Origin: an uncultured Clostridia bacterium
Lineage (GTDB): Bacteria > Bacillota > Clostridia > Peptostreptococcales > Anaerovoracaceae
Reading direction: 5' to 3'
DNA: 64,000 nucleotides
Assembly: GCA_937900415.1 (NCBI GenBank)
Contig: CALCEY010000009.1
Location: forward strand, 1 to 64,000
Part shown: piece after piece, positions 25,975 through 34,838 of the stretch
Layout: every line of letters starts with the position of its first letter
Numbering within the stretch: the stretch's first letter is position 1
Position numbers and translations under genes: made by a program
The notes under the pieces: generated by a model
Database searches by the model: none
Seen by the model: only the letters and a program-made list of their open reading frames with translations
Told to the model about the DNA's origin: nothing

Positions 25975-27006
25975 TTACAAAGTAACTTTTATTTCACCGG
26001 CTATTATCCGCTTGTAATCCTCATAGTTTTTTCTTAAAAGCTGAGGAATTTTCAGCTCGTATGGACATTTCGCCATGCACTGTCCGCAGTTTACGCAATT
26101 TTCGATTTTAGCCATTTCCTTCTGCCATTTTTCTCCCAGAAAATCAGCAGCCGGCGAACGCCGTACCATGAGAGACATTCTGGCGCATTGATTTATGGTT
26201 ATTCCCTGAGGACACGGCATACAATACCCGCAGCCGCGGCAGAAGTCTCCGTCCAGTTCTCTTCTGTCTGCTTCTATTATTCCGGCCAGTTCTTCATTCA
26301 TCGCAGGCGTATCTTCCATACAGGAAAGCCACTGCATAAGTTCTTCTTCCCTCTGAATCCCCCAGATAGGGAGAACGTTGTCAAACTGTTCTATAAAGGC
26401 ATACGCCGCTTTAAAATTGCTGATAAGTCCTCCTGCGAGAGCTTTCATCGCAATAAAGCCCATGTCTCTTTCCTTGCACATCGCAACAAGCTTTTTTTCT
26501 CTCTCTCCGGAAAGATAACTGAAAGGAAACTGCATCGTAGCATAAAGCCCCGATTCGACACACTCCTCGGCGACACCTATTTTATGACAGGTTATTCCGA
26601 TATTTCTCACCATTCCCTGACGTTTAAAATCCTCCATCAGTTCATACATGCCGCTTCCGTCTCCGGGAGCAAAACATCTCGGAGCAAGATGAAACTGATA
26701 GATATCCACATAGTCGGTTTTCAGATTTTCGAGAGACGTCTCCAGATGACGCTTCATTTCTTCTTTATCCTTAGCTCCCGTCTTCGTAGCTATGAAAATT
26801 TCTTTTCTGACGTCGGAAAGCGCCAAGCCTATCTTCTTCTCACTGTCACTGTAGGCTCTTGCCGTATCGAAAAACGTCATGCCTCCTTCGTAAGCCTTTC
26901 TCAGTATGTTCACAGCAGTATCGTCGTCGCACCTCTGGACAGGCAGCGCTCCGAAAGCGTTTTGAGGAGTTACTATTCCTGTTTTTCCCAATGCTATCTG
27001 TCTCAT
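25975..27006 (-). CDS. Aldo/keto reductase with C-terminal two [4Fe-4S] domain
   Basis: A 343-residue protein. An AKR barrel occupies residues 1-~240, with the Asp and Tyr of FFDTARAYSDSEKKIG and the Lys region FIATKTG. It is followed by two ferredoxin-like cysteine clusters, CRGCGYCMPCPQGI near 255 and CVNCGQCMAKCPYEL near 310. The layout is typical of clostridial oxidoreductases annotated as aldo/keto reductase with 4Fe-4S. The substrate is unknown. The catalytic His that usually follows the Lys is present as YQFHLAPRC. It lies 44 bases before sstT. Confidence 0.88.
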   Translation of the reverse strand: MRQIALGKTGIVTPQNAFGALPVQRCDDDTAVNILRKAYEGGMTFFDTARAYSDSEKKIGLALSDVRKEIFIATKTGAKDKEEMKRHLETSLENLKTDYVDIYQFHLAPRCFAPGDGSGMYELMEDFKRQGMVRNIGITCHKIGVAEECVESGLYATMQFPFSYLSGEREKKLVAMCKERDMGFIAMKALAGGLISNFKAAYAFIEQFDNVLPIWGIQREEELMQWLSCMEDTPAMNEELAGIIEADRRELDGDFCRGCGYCMPCPQGITINQCARMSLMVRRSPAADFLGEKWQKEMAKIENCVNCGQCMAKCPYELKIPQLLRKNYEDYKRIIAGEIKVTL

Positions 27007-27098
27007 ATCTGTTCTCCTTTTTCCAAAAACGTCCTCTTATAGTTAAATTATACATTAAAGCTTACAGGATTGCACATGTTTTGTGCATAAATCTCGAT

Positions 27099-28208
27099 TT
27101 ACCAAAGCTGCATCAAGTGCTGTATGATAAGGCTCGTCCCGGTTATTCCCAGCCAGCAGCATGCTCCCATGGCCAAAGGCTTTCCGCCGGTCTTTATCAG
27201 CTTGACTATATCAGTATTCAGGCCTATAGCCGCCATCGCCAGTATTATAAAGAATTTGCTTAAATCCTTTACAGGAGCAAAAACGGCAGAATCAACGCCC
27301 GCCATAACCGCCAACGTCGTTATCAAAGAAGCCGCCATGAAATACAGTATGAAAAACGGGAAAATTTTTTTCAGGCTTACCTTCTTCTGTCCGGCAGCGG
27401 CTTTGCTTCCGGCTTTATTGCTGTAGCTGCGGCAAACGCTATCGTCTCTGTCAGCAGAAACGGCTACAACACTTTTTTTAGCTCTTATCAACGCTAATAT
27501 CAGCGTTATCGGTATTATTGCCAGAGTTCTTGTCAGCTTAACCGTAACAGCTTTATCGAGGGTGGCCGTTCCCAGACCCCACATGCTATCCCAGGTAGAC
27601 GCTGCGGCTGTTACCGATGAAGTATCGTTTACTGCCGTGCCGGCAAAAATTCCGAAAGCTTCTCCCGAAGTCGTATCAAAGCCGATAAAGTTTCCCAAAA
27701 TCGGGAAGATTACAGCCGCCAGAACGTTATAAAAAAATATAACAGATATTGCCTGCGCCACCTCTTCATCGTCTGCGTCGATAACCGGCGCGGTAGCTGC
27801 GATCGCCGAGCCTCCGCATATCGAAGAGCCTACGCCCACAAGAGTTGATATGTTCGACGGTATTTTCATGGCCTTATGAAGAAGAAAAGCTGTTATAAGG
27901 GATACGGCTATGGTACATATTATAATAGGAAGAGATTGTCTGCCCGTATCAAGCACCACCGTCAAATCCAGGCCGAACCCTAAAAGGACTACGGCCCATT
28001 GCAGAATTTTCTTGGATGTGAACTTTATTCCCGCTTCAAAGTCTCCCTTCTCTTTGAAAAACAAGGTTACAATCATTCCAAGCAGGATAGCTATCACAGG
28101 CCCGCCTACGACGGGCGCCAGCTTCCCCAGTATCCATGCCGGAACGGCGATTGCAAGACAAAGAGCTATACCTTTCCGGTTTTTCGTAAAAAAGTTTTCG
28201 TTTTTCAT
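27099..28208 (-). CDS. YeiH/UPF0324 family putative sulfate exporter
   Basis: A 369-residue membrane protein with about ten helices. It has the UPF0324 hallmarks GPVIAILLGMIV near residue 35, LLGFGLDL near 75 and VGVGSSICGGSAIAATAPVI near 125, and a late MAAIGLNTDIVKLIKTGGKP. Members are called YeiH and have been linked to export of sulfate or sulfonates; the substrate here is not established. It starts just after the terminator of the upstream gene, so it probably has its own weak promoter or depends on read-through. Confidence 0.85.
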   Translation of the reverse strand: MKNENFFTKNRKGIALCLAIAVPAWILGKLAPVVGGPVIAILLGMIVTLFFKEKGDFEAGIKFTSKKILQWAVVLLGFGLDLTVVLDTGRQSLPIIICTIAVSLITAFLLHKAMKIPSNISTLVGVGSSICGGSAIAATAPVIDADDEEVAQAISVIFFYNVLAAVIFPILGNFIGFDTTSGEAFGIFAGTAVNDTSSVTAAASTWDSMWGLGTATLDKAVTVKLTRTLAIIPITLILALIRAKKSVVAVSADRDDSVCRSYSNKAGSKAAAGQKKVSLKKIFPFFILYFMAASLITTLAVMAGVDSAVFAPVKDLSKFFIILAMAAIGLNTDIVKLIKTGGKPLAMGACCWLGITGTSLIIQHLMQLW

Positions 28209-28228
28209 AAGTCCTCTTTCTTAAAAAG

Positions 28229-28250
28229 CTTCGCCTGAAATCAGGCGAAG
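28229..28250 (-). terminator. Terminator of the liv operon, overlapping a stop codon
   Basis: A perfect 10-base stem (CTTCGCCTGA / TCAGGCGAAG) with a 2-base loop is followed on the minus strand by CTTTTTAAG. The stop codon of the cytidylate-kinase-like gene (28241-28243) is part of the stem. Confidence 0.85.
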
Positions 28251-28858
28251 TCCTCCATAATCTTAAGATATTCCAATATTATCCTTACGCACTGTTCAAT
28301 GCTGATAAGGCTGGTATTGAGACAGAGGTCGTAGCTTCTGGCGTCGTTCCACTCCATATTTGTAAAATATCTGTGATACTGTGCTCTGACCTTATCGGTC
28401 TTTTCTATGAGTTTTCTCGCCTCCTCATCATCTACTCCGTCATGTTCCTTTACACGCTCTATGCAATGCTCCATATCTGCGTGTATAAATACTTTTACCA
28501 CATTTTTTTCGTTTTTAAGCACATGATGAGCACATCTTCCGACAATTATACAAGGCTCGCCTTTTTCATGCAGCTCTTTTATAATTTTAGCCTGAAGGTT
28601 AAAAAGATTTTCTTTTGAAACAAACTCGCTGCTTGCAGGTGAAACGGTCTTAGGCCCGTTATACTTTTTAAACGGATTACTCTTGTGAGTCTCGTCGGCC
28701 AGGTTGAAGAGAGCTTCGTTGATTCCGCTGTCTTCGGAGGCGATTCGTATCAAATCCCTGTCGTAATATTTTATACCGAGCTGCTTTGCAAGAGCTTTGG
28801 CTACCGTCTTTCCGCCGCTTCCATATCCTCTTGCTATGGTAATAACATAACTTTTCAT
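28241..28858 (-). CDS. Cytidylate kinase-like family protein
   Basis: A 205-residue P-loop kinase-like protein (cytidylate kinase-like, PF13189). It starts with ITIARGYGSGGKTVAKALA, a variant P-loop, then YYDRDLIRIASEDSG and PCIIVGRCAHHVLK. Late basic residues in VRAQYHRYFTNMEW form the lid region. It is not canonical Cmk. Proteins of this family are common in Clostridia and their substrate is unknown. It follows livF after 23 bases and ends at the operon terminator, so it is the last gene of the BCAA uptake transcript. Confidence 0.82.
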   Translation of the reverse strand: MKSYVITIARGYGSGGKTVAKALAKQLGIKYYDRDLIRIASEDSGINEALFNLADETHKSNPFKKYNGPKTVSPASSEFVSKENLFNLQAKIIKELHEKGEPCIIVGRCAHHVLKNEKNVVKVFIHADMEHCIERVKEHDGVDDEEARKLIEKTDKVRAQYHRYFTNMEWNDARSYDLCLNTSLISIEQCVRIILEYLKIMEDFA

Positions 28859-28881
28859 AGATTGTCTCCTATTCGTACAAA

Positions 28882-29592
28882 TTACTCGCCCAGATAAGCC
28901 TTTTTAACGGAATCGTTGTTCATAAGCTCTTTGGCGTCGCCGCTCAGTGAAATTTTTCCGGTCTCGAGCACGTATGCCCTGTCAGCGATTTCCAACGCCT
29001 TCTTTGCGTTCTGCTCCACCAGAAGCACCGTAGTTCCTCCGGCTTTTATCTCCTCTATGATTTTAAATACTTCTCCAACAAACAGCGGCGAAAGTCCCAT
29101 AGAAGGTTCATCCATAAGTATTATCTTGGGATTTGACATGAGAGCTCTTCCCATTGCCAGCATCTGCTGCTCGCCTCCCGAAAGAGTTCCTGCTATCTGT
29201 TTTTTTCGCTCCTCAAGCCTCGGAAACTTGCGGTAAACCATTTCGAGCGTCTTCTCTGCGGCTTTCTTGTCTTTCCTCGAAAATGCCCCGAGGGTAAGAT
29301 TTTTGTAAACGGAAAGCTGTTGAAAAATACGTCTTCCCTCCGGTACATGAGCCATGCCCATCTCTACTATTTTATGAGGAGGCATTTTCAATATATCCTT
29401 TCCCTCAAATATAACTCTGCCAGACTTGGCCTTAATCAGGCCTGTAATCGTATGCAGAGTCGTGGTTTTGCCTGCGCCGTTGGCGCCTATCAAGGCTATG
29501 ACTTCCCCTTGGTTTACGTCAAAGGAGATTCCCTTAATAGCATTGATAGCGCCGTAACTAACCTCTAGGTCTCTTATTTCCAGCATTGCCAT
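28882..29592 (-). CDS. livF: BCAA ABC transporter ATP-binding protein LivF
   Basis: A 236-residue ATPase: Walker A GANGAGKTTTLH near residue 37, MAHVPEGRRIFQQLSV (typical of LivF), signature LSGGEQQMLAMGRALM near 138 and Walker B ILMDEPSMGLSP. It works with LivG on the LivHM permease to import Leu/Ile/Val. The ribosome site AAGGAGAAATAAGAA lies 5' of the start, 18 bases after livG. Confidence 0.94.
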   Translation of the reverse strand: MAMLEIRDLEVSYGAINAIKGISFDVNQGEVIALIGANGAGKTTTLHTITGLIKAKSGRVIFEGKDILKMPPHKIVEMGMAHVPEGRRIFQQLSVYKNLTLGAFSRKDKKAAEKTLEMVYRKFPRLEERKKQIAGTLSGGEQQMLAMGRALMSNPKIILMDEPSMGLSPLFVGEVFKIIEEIKAGGTTVLLVEQNAKKALEIADRAYVLETGKISLSGDAKELMNNDSVKKAYLGE

Positions 29593-29610
29593 TTCTTATT
29601 TCTCCTTTCA

Positions 29611-30372
29611 CTATTCTCCCAAATAAGCCTTTACGACTTCCGGGTCCTTAAGCACGTCTCTCGTCTTTCCTTGGGCCAGCACCGTACCGAAATTCAGCAC
29701 GGTGATTTCCTCGCATATACCCGAAATTAGCTTCATATCGTGTTCAATAAGCAGTATAGTCATATCGAAACGATCCCGCACAAATTTTATGGTTTCCATA
29801 AGCTCCTGAGTTTCATTGGGATTCATTCCGGCTGCCGGCTCATCCAGAAGCAGAAGCTTAGGCGACGTAGCCAGCGCTCTGGCTATTTCCAGCTTTCTCT
29901 GCTTGCCGTAAGGCAGATTGGAGGATAAAACGTCTCTCTCATCCGCCAGGCCGAAAACCTCAAGGAGGTTTAAGGCTTTCTCGTTCATCTGCTTCTCTTT
30001 AGAAAAGAATCCGGGAAGTCTGAATATTCCTTCTGCCGTTGAATATTTGTATTCGTTGTGCAAACCTGCCTTTACATTATCCAAAACTGTCAGCTGTTTA
30101 AAAAGCCTGATGTTCTGGAAAGTTCTCGCAATACCTCTTTTGTTTATCTCTATTGTATTATGGCCCGTGAGCTTTTCTCCATCAAGAAAAAAGTTGCCGC
30201 CGGTCGGTTTGTATACTCCTGTAAGCAAATTGAAAACCGTAGTTTTACCTGCTCCGTTAGGGCCTATGAGGCCGTAAAGCCGGCCCTTATCTATATTAAG
30301 ACTGAGCCCGTCGACAGCTTTAAGCCCGCCGAAGGAAATTCCCAGATTTTTTGTTTCAAGCATCGCCGTCAT
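29611..30372 (-). CDS. livG: BCAA ABC transporter ATP-binding protein LivG
   Basis: A 253-residue ATPase with Walker A GPNGAGKTTVFNLLTG near residue 38, RTFQNIRLF (the LivG hallmark), signature LPYGKQRKLEIARAL near 153 and Walker B LLLLDEPAAGMNP. It pairs with LivF. The start follows one base after the livM stop, so translation is probably coupled. Confidence 0.94.
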   Translation of the reverse strand: MTAMLETKNLGISFGGLKAVDGLSLNIDKGRLYGLIGPNGAGKTTVFNLLTGVYKPTGGNFFLDGEKLTGHNTIEINKRGIARTFQNIRLFKQLTVLDNVKAGLHNEYKYSTAEGIFRLPGFFSKEKQMNEKALNLLEVFGLADERDVLSSNLPYGKQRKLEIARALATSPKLLLLDEPAAGMNPNETQELMETIKFVRDRFDMTILLIEHDMKLISGICEEITVLNFGTVLAQGKTRDVLKDPEVVKAYLGE

Positions 30373-30373
30373 C

Positions 30374-31483
30374 TTAGCTCACTCCTTCCTCTCGTTTTTC
30401 TCTTTTTGTACCGCCGGCAGCTTTTGCCTTAAAGCCTTCCGTCAGCTTCTCCTTATAGAAGCTCAATTTATCGTTATTATTCACCAACATCATGATTATG
30501 AGAATTACAGCGTATATCAACATTCTGTAGTCGCTCAGCCCTCTTAAGAGCTCCGGAAGAGCAGTCAATATGACTGCCGCTATTATGGAGCCTCTCATGC
30601 TTCCTATTCCTCCCAGCACCACGAATACGAGGATCATAATCGAGTAATTGTAGTCGAACTTTGTTGCAACAAGAGAGGAGAGGTTGTGTGAGTAAAGAGC
30701 TCCCGCAACTCCAGCGAAGAAGGCTGAAACAGTAAAGGCTATCAGTTTGTATTTTGTGACATTTATGCCTACAGATTCCGCAGCTATCCTGTTGTCCCTT
30801 ATAGCCATTATTGCTCTTCCCGTTCTGGAACGAACAAGGTTCAGTATCATTATCAAGGTTATGAATATGAGTATGAAGCCTGCTATGTAGCCGGCGTCCT
30901 TCGGCGTTCCGGTTATTCCCATAGCGCCGTTTATTATGATTTCTTTGCCGGCTGCGTCAAATTCCATTGTATTATATGCATCCACTCCGACAGCCATATG
31001 AAAGCCGGCGGAATCTTTAACCAGATAAAGGTTGTTGACTATATTCTTTATTATCTCCCCGAAAGCAAGCGTTACTATGGCAAGATAATCGCCTCTTAGT
31101 CTGAGCACGGGAATTCCGACCAGCACGCCTATGATTGCGGCAGCCGCGCCTCCTATCAGAAGAGCTATCGGAAATCTTACAAAAGCAGCTTCTATAGACG
31201 AGGAGGTCATCACTGAAAATATGCTTCCCGCAAAGGCGCCTACGCACATAAAGCCTGCATGTCCAAGGCTCAGCTCGCCAAGTATACCTACGGTCAGATT
31301 AAGGGATAGCGCCAGAATAACGTTGACGCATATCGGAACCAGTATTCCCTGAAACAGATGCGACGCATATCCCATGCCTGTATATACAAGGCAAAACAGG
31401 AACATAGCCAGAAGAATAGCGTAGGTAATCATATCGTCTTTCGTATTTTTATTTAAACTTTTTAAACCTTTCACTTTGCTCAC
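30374..31483 (-). CDS. livM: BCAA ABC transporter permease LivM
   Basis: A 369-residue permease with about nine helices. It carries NLTVGILGELSLGHAGFMCVG-type residues near 65, LRLRGDYLAIVTLAFGEI near 125 and GRAIMAIRDNRIAAESVGIN near 230, the EAA-like cytoplasmic loop of LivM. The N-terminal 15 residues are charged. It abuts livH without a gap. Together with LivH it forms the membrane channel. Confidence 0.94.
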   Translation of the reverse strand: MSKVKGLKSLNKNTKDDMITYAILLAMFLFCLVYTGMGYASHLFQGILVPICVNVILALSLNLTVGILGELSLGHAGFMCVGAFAGSIFSVMTSSSIEAAFVRFPIALLIGGAAAAIIGVLVGIPVLRLRGDYLAIVTLAFGEIIKNIVNNLYLVKDSAGFHMAVGVDAYNTMEFDAAGKEIIINGAMGITGTPKDAGYIAGFILIFITLIMILNLVRSRTGRAIMAIRDNRIAAESVGINVTKYKLIAFTVSAFFAGVAGALYSHNLSSLVATKFDYNYSIMILVFVVLGGIGSMRGSIIAAVILTALPELLRGLSDYRMLIYAVILIIMMLVNNNDKLSFYKEKLTEGFKAKAAGGTKREKREEGVS

Positions 31484-32362
31484 CTACACTTTCTCGCTCA
31501 TCTTTTTGCCCAGTATCCCCGTAGGCCTTATGATGAGCACTATTATGAGCACACCGAAAACTATCGCGTCGGAAAGCTGAGAGGAGATGTACGCTTTGCT
31601 TAGATTTTCGATTATCCCAAGCAGTATGCCTCCTATCATGGCTCCCGGAATAGAGCCTATGCCTCCGAAAACTGCGGCTACAAAAGCTTTTATGCCGGGC
31701 ATCGCTCCTGTATAAGGGTTTATCTGCGGATAGGCAGAACACAGCAGAAGACTTGCGACTGCCGCCAGAGCCGAGCCGATGGCGAAGGTAAGGGAAATTG
31801 TTCTGTTGACGTTGACTCCCATAAGCTGAGCAGCCCCCTTGTCTTCGGAAACCGCCTGCATGGCCGCCCCCGGTTTAGTATGCTGTATGAATAACGTAAG
31901 GCCTATCATTATAACGACCGTCACGCAGATAGTTACTATCGTAATTCCCGAAACAGTGAGTTTGTCGGAAAGCTTCAAATCGGGAACATTTATAAGCACG
32001 GGGAAATTTTTCGACGCTGAACCGAAGATGAGCAGAGCCGCATTTTGCAGAAGATAGCTCACTCCTATAGCTGTTATAAGCACAGCAAGCGACGTGGCGT
32101 TTCTCAGCGGCTTATAGGCAACCTTTTCTATGACTACTCCTAAAACCGTACATACAATTATTCCGCATATTATCGCTATCGCCGGAGAAGTCGACGCCGA
32201 ACTTACGGCGGTGAACATTACAAAGCCGCCTATCATTATTACGTCTCCATGGGCAAAATTAAGCATCTTGGCAATTCCGTACACCATGGTATAGCCCAGA
32301 GCTATCAGCGCATATACGCTTCCCAGACTTATTCCGCTGATTAAATAAGATAGAAAATTCAT
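31484..32362 (-). CDS. livH: BCAA ABC transporter permease LivH
   Basis: A 292-residue permease. It starts with GISLGSVYALIALGYTMVYG and has KMLNFAHGDVIMIGGF near 35. The cytoplasmic coupling loop with GAAMQAVSEDKGAAQLMGVN lies near 165, and AVFGGIGSIPGAMIGGILLG near 235. The family is LivH of the HAAT transporters. It is located between the binding protein and livM. Confidence 0.94.
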   Translation of the reverse strand: MNFLSYLISGISLGSVYALIALGYTMVYGIAKMLNFAHGDVIMIGGFVMFTAVSSASTSPAIAIICGIIVCTVLGVVIEKVAYKPLRNATSLAVLITAIGVSYLLQNAALLIFGSASKNFPVLINVPDLKLSDKLTVSGITIVTICVTVVIMIGLTLFIQHTKPGAAMQAVSEDKGAAQLMGVNVNRTISLTFAIGSALAAVASLLLCSAYPQINPYTGAMPGIKAFVAAVFGGIGSIPGAMIGGILLGIIENLSKAYISSQLSDAIVFGVLIIVLIIRPTGILGKKMSEKV

Positions 32363-32427
32363 TATTGATACCTCGTTAAATATTTTGAGAGGGCGCCTGT
32401 GAAGAGGCTCCCTCTCTTGATTTCATT

Positions 32428-33609
32428 TTACATGGCTGAATATGCGCCATCCTTGATAATCATCGCTTTAGGCTCTTTCGTAGGCTCTCCGTCAGCGCTC
32501 CACGTCATGCTTCCGGTCACGCCGTCAACGGTAATTTCCACCATAGCCTTTTTAAGAGCTTCGCACAAATCGCTTACGCTCATATCCGGTGTGGCTTCTG
32601 CTTTTTCTATGGCAGCCTTGATAATATAAACGGCGTCATAAGCATCGGCGGCAAACTGAGTCGGAACCAATCCGTCATAAGCTTCTTTATAGCTTGCCGT
32701 AAAGGTCTTGGTCTTTTCATCCTCTGCGTCTGCCGCAAAAGGAGTAAGCAATATTACGCCTTCGGCAATCTCAGCATTGTCTCCCAGCTGAGTTACAACA
32801 CCGTCGAGTCCGTCGCATCCGAAAAAGGTAACATCGAGGCCTATCTGGTCTGCCTGAGTTAATATCAAAGCGGCTTCCTCATAATAGATAGGCAGGAAGA
32901 GGATGTCGGCGCCACTCTCTTTTATCTTCTGAAGCTGAACTGAAAAATCGGTCTTGGCGTCTTTTGTAAAAGCCTCTGCCGCAACTACATCAATTCCCTT
33001 GGCGTCTGCTTCGCCGACGAATTTTTCATATACTCCGGCAGAATAAACGTCAGAAGAGTTGTAAATTACGCCCACGCTCTTTCCGTTGAAATGCTCGGCC
33101 ATATAATCGGCTGCTCCTATTCCCTGGTTAGGGTCGCTGAAACAAACTCTGAAAGCATTATCTCCCGCTATAGACTCAACCGCCGAGCCTGAAGGTGTAA
33201 GCTGGAACATATTATCGCTGCTCGTCTCCGACACTACAGCGGCGCAAGGCTGGCTTGTTACTGTTCCCATAAGAATCTGCATACCCTTATCTTTTAAGGT
33301 ATTATAAGCGTTGACTGATTTTTCCGCATCGTTTTCATCATCCTGCCATTCAAATCTGATAGGAACTCCGTTAATGCCTCCGGCCTCGTTGATTTCTTTA
33401 ACCGCCAATTCGGCGCCGTTCTTGACCGCTTCCCCATAGGTAGCTGCCGTTCCCGTGGTAGGTCCTATTCCTCCGATAACGAATTCTTTACCTTCGTTTC
33501 CTCCTGACGCCTTCTTATCGTCTCCGCCGCAGCCTGTAAGCGCAGCCGCAGTCATAAGCACGGCCATAGCTGATACGGCAAATTTTTTTACAAAGCTCGA
33601 TTTTTTCAT
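32428..33609 (-). CDS. livJ: BCAA-binding lipoprotein of the Liv transporter
   Basis: A 393-residue periplasmic-binding-protein-type lipoprotein. It has a signal peptide with lipobox LTGC (Cys27 anchored to the membrane), then a leucine-binding fold: FVIGGIGPTTGTAATYGEAVKNGAELAVKEI, split here by segment, ALTSQPCAAVV-type residues and a C-terminal FAADAYDAVYIIKAA. It delivers Leu/Ile/Val, or a related amino acid, to LivHM. It is the first structural gene after a leader peptide and a terminator. The start has AGAGGAGGAG. Confidence 0.93.
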   Translation of the reverse strand: MKKSSFVKKFAVSAMAVLMTAAALTGCGGDDKKASGGNEGKEFVIGGIGPTTGTAATYGEAVKNGAELAVKEINEAGGINGVPIRFEWQDDENDAEKSVNAYNTLKDKGMQILMGTVTSQPCAAVVSETSSDNMFQLTPSGSAVESIAGDNAFRVCFSDPNQGIGAADYMAEHFNGKSVGVIYNSSDVYSAGVYEKFVGEADAKGIDVVAAEAFTKDAKTDFSVQLQKIKESGADILFLPIYYEEAALILTQADQIGLDVTFFGCDGLDGVVTQLGDNAEIAEGVILLTPFAADAEDEKTKTFTASYKEAYDGLVPTQFAADAYDAVYIIKAAIEKAEATPDMSVSDLCEALKKAMVEITVDGVTGSMTWSADGEPTKEPKAMIIKDGAYSAM

Positions 33610-33633
33610 TTTTACTCCTCCTCTAAAAAATAA

Positions 33634-33660
33634 AAGCCCGCGAACTCAAGTCACAGGCTT
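33634..33660 (-). terminator. Attenuator hairpin in the liv leader
   Basis: On the minus strand AAGCCTGTGA pairs with TCGCGGGCTT (10 pairs including two G-U, 7-base loop) and is followed by TTTATTTTTT. It lies after a Leu/Ile/Val-rich leader reading frame and immediately before the livJ ribosome site. This places it as a transcription attenuator rather than an end-of-operon terminator. A short CCGGC/GCCGG pairing around the leader stop codon could act as a pause or competing stem. Confidence 0.8.
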
Positions 33661-33691
33661 ACCTTACGGTTATGCTTCCGGCTGTCTTAAA

Positions 33692-33853
33692 TCATGCCGG
33701 CTTAAAGTGGAAAGGCTCGACAAAAATTTCCCGGTTACCTGCAACAAAACGAGCATTATGTCCAATCGCGACGACCGCAATAACGGCCTTTAGAATAATG
33801 CCTATAATGACTGTAATGACGCTTATGCCGATAATCAATGATGCAAAACTCAT
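33692..33853 (-). CDS. Leu/Ile/Val-rich leader peptide of the liv operon
   Basis: A 53-codon frame (ATG 33853, TGA 33692-33694) preceded by GAGGAAAGGAAAG. Residues 6-30 contain 17 Leu/Ile/Val out of 25 (pieces: SLIIGIS, VITVIIGIIL, AVIAVVAI), followed by a polar tail GHNARFVAGNRE. It sits between a consensus promoter and the attenuator ahead of livJ. The likely job is ribosome stalling when charged BCAA-tRNAs are scarce. The alternative is a real small single-helix membrane protein; the hydrophobic stretch is also long enough to cross a membrane. Confidence 0.65.
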   Translation of the reverse strand: MSFASLIIGISVITVIIGIILKAVIAVVAIGHNARFVAGNREIFVEPFHFKPA

Positions 33854-33883
33854 TTTTCTTTCCTTTCCTCAAGTGATATGTTG

Positions 33884-33912
33884 ATATTATCACAGCTTTT
33901 TCATCATGTCAA
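33884..33912 (-). promoter_or_regulatory. Promoter of the liv operon
   Basis: On the minus strand TTGACA (33907-33912) and TAATAT (33884-33889) have a 17-base spacer. Transcription would start near 33877, upstream of the leader peptide. AT-rich sequence with TTTTTTGATTTTTTT lies just upstream. Confidence 0.85.
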
Positions 33913-34123
33913 CATATTTTTTGATTTTTTTATCAAAAAATATTATATTTTTTTGTTTTTTTACACAAATTCCAGGCATTCTTATCTCTGAGATTTGTTT
34001 TTGAGCATAATCGCCCGCTCTGAGAAGACTTGAAAATCACAAACAAATCTGATAAAATTTTTAATCAAAGCTGCGGCTGCTGAAAGCATGCAGCTAACCG
34101 CAGCTTTCATAAGGGGGTCTGAG

Positions 34124-34678
34124 ATGAAAAAGAAAGTGATACCGTTAATATCCGCATTTTTAATAATAACCGCATGCGCCGCCGTTTCCGTCAAAACAGG
34201 AATAGACGTCCCTGCCGTAAATATAATGGGAGCTTACGTATCTGTTCTGCTCATAACGGCAGTAACATGGAAATTCCCCTTCAGTTTTTTTATCTGCGCA
34301 ATAATTTTCGACGTCTTCGCTACGGCAGGAGGCTCTGTTCTCAATCTATACAGAACCATAGGCTGCTACGACAAGATAATTCATTTTTTAAGCGGCGTAC
34401 TCGCCGCGGCTTTCGGAAAGGCAGTTATCGAATTTATATTAAAAAGGAAAGGCGCTCCTCAGCTCAAAGAGGTCATACTTTTGTTCACCCTCTTCTTTTC
34501 TTTCGCCTGCGCAGGCCTGTGGGAGGTATATGAATTCAGCATGGATCATATTATAGGAACGCATATGCAGGGCGATTCCTTCGATACGATGACCGATATA
34601 ATCTCCGGAATTTTAGGCGGACTTACCTATTGCGCCTTTATTGCCGCAGCCAAAAAACGACCTGCGAGCAGACCGTAA
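34124..34678 (+). CDS. YjdF-like (DUF2238) membrane protein
   Basis: About 184 residues from ATG 34124, which has AAGGGGGT upstream; an earlier in-frame start at 34088 has no ribosome site. Six hydrophobic segments are predicted. Conserved polar residues in YDKIIHFLSG near 82 and in GLWEVYEFSMDHIIG and GDSFDTMTDIISGILGG near the end match the DUF2238/YjdF pattern of His/Glu/Asp in a membrane protein. The function is unknown. It is transcribed away from the liv operon. Confidence 0.6.
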   Translation: MKKKVIPLISAFLIITACAAVSVKTGIDVPAVNIMGAYVSVLLITAVTWKFPFSFFICAIIFDVFATAGGSVLNLYRTIGCYDKIIHFLSGVLAAAFGKAVIEFILKRKGAPQLKEVILLFTLFFSFACAGLWEVYEFSMDHIIGTHMQGDSFDTMTDIISGILGGLTYCAFIAAAKKRPASRP

Positions 34679-34750
34679 GGCCTATGCTTTTCTCCGAGCT
34701 ATGGGCAGGCCGTAAATCAGGATTATTCCAAAATAATGATTAAACTATTT

Positions 34751-34779
34751 TTTAGATGGGTATTTATTTATGATATAAT
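34751..34779 (+). promoter_or_regulatory. Promoter of the small zinc-ribbon gene
   Basis: TTTAGA (34751-34756... read TTTAGA) and TATAAT (34774-34779) have a 17-base spacer, 60 bases ahead of the start codon. The -10 box is perfect and the -35 box is weak. Confidence 0.55.
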
Positions 34780-34838
34780 CTTAACACACTATTAAAAATC
34801 GTCTTTTAGTTATTTTTAAAAAAGAAACGAGGTACAAC

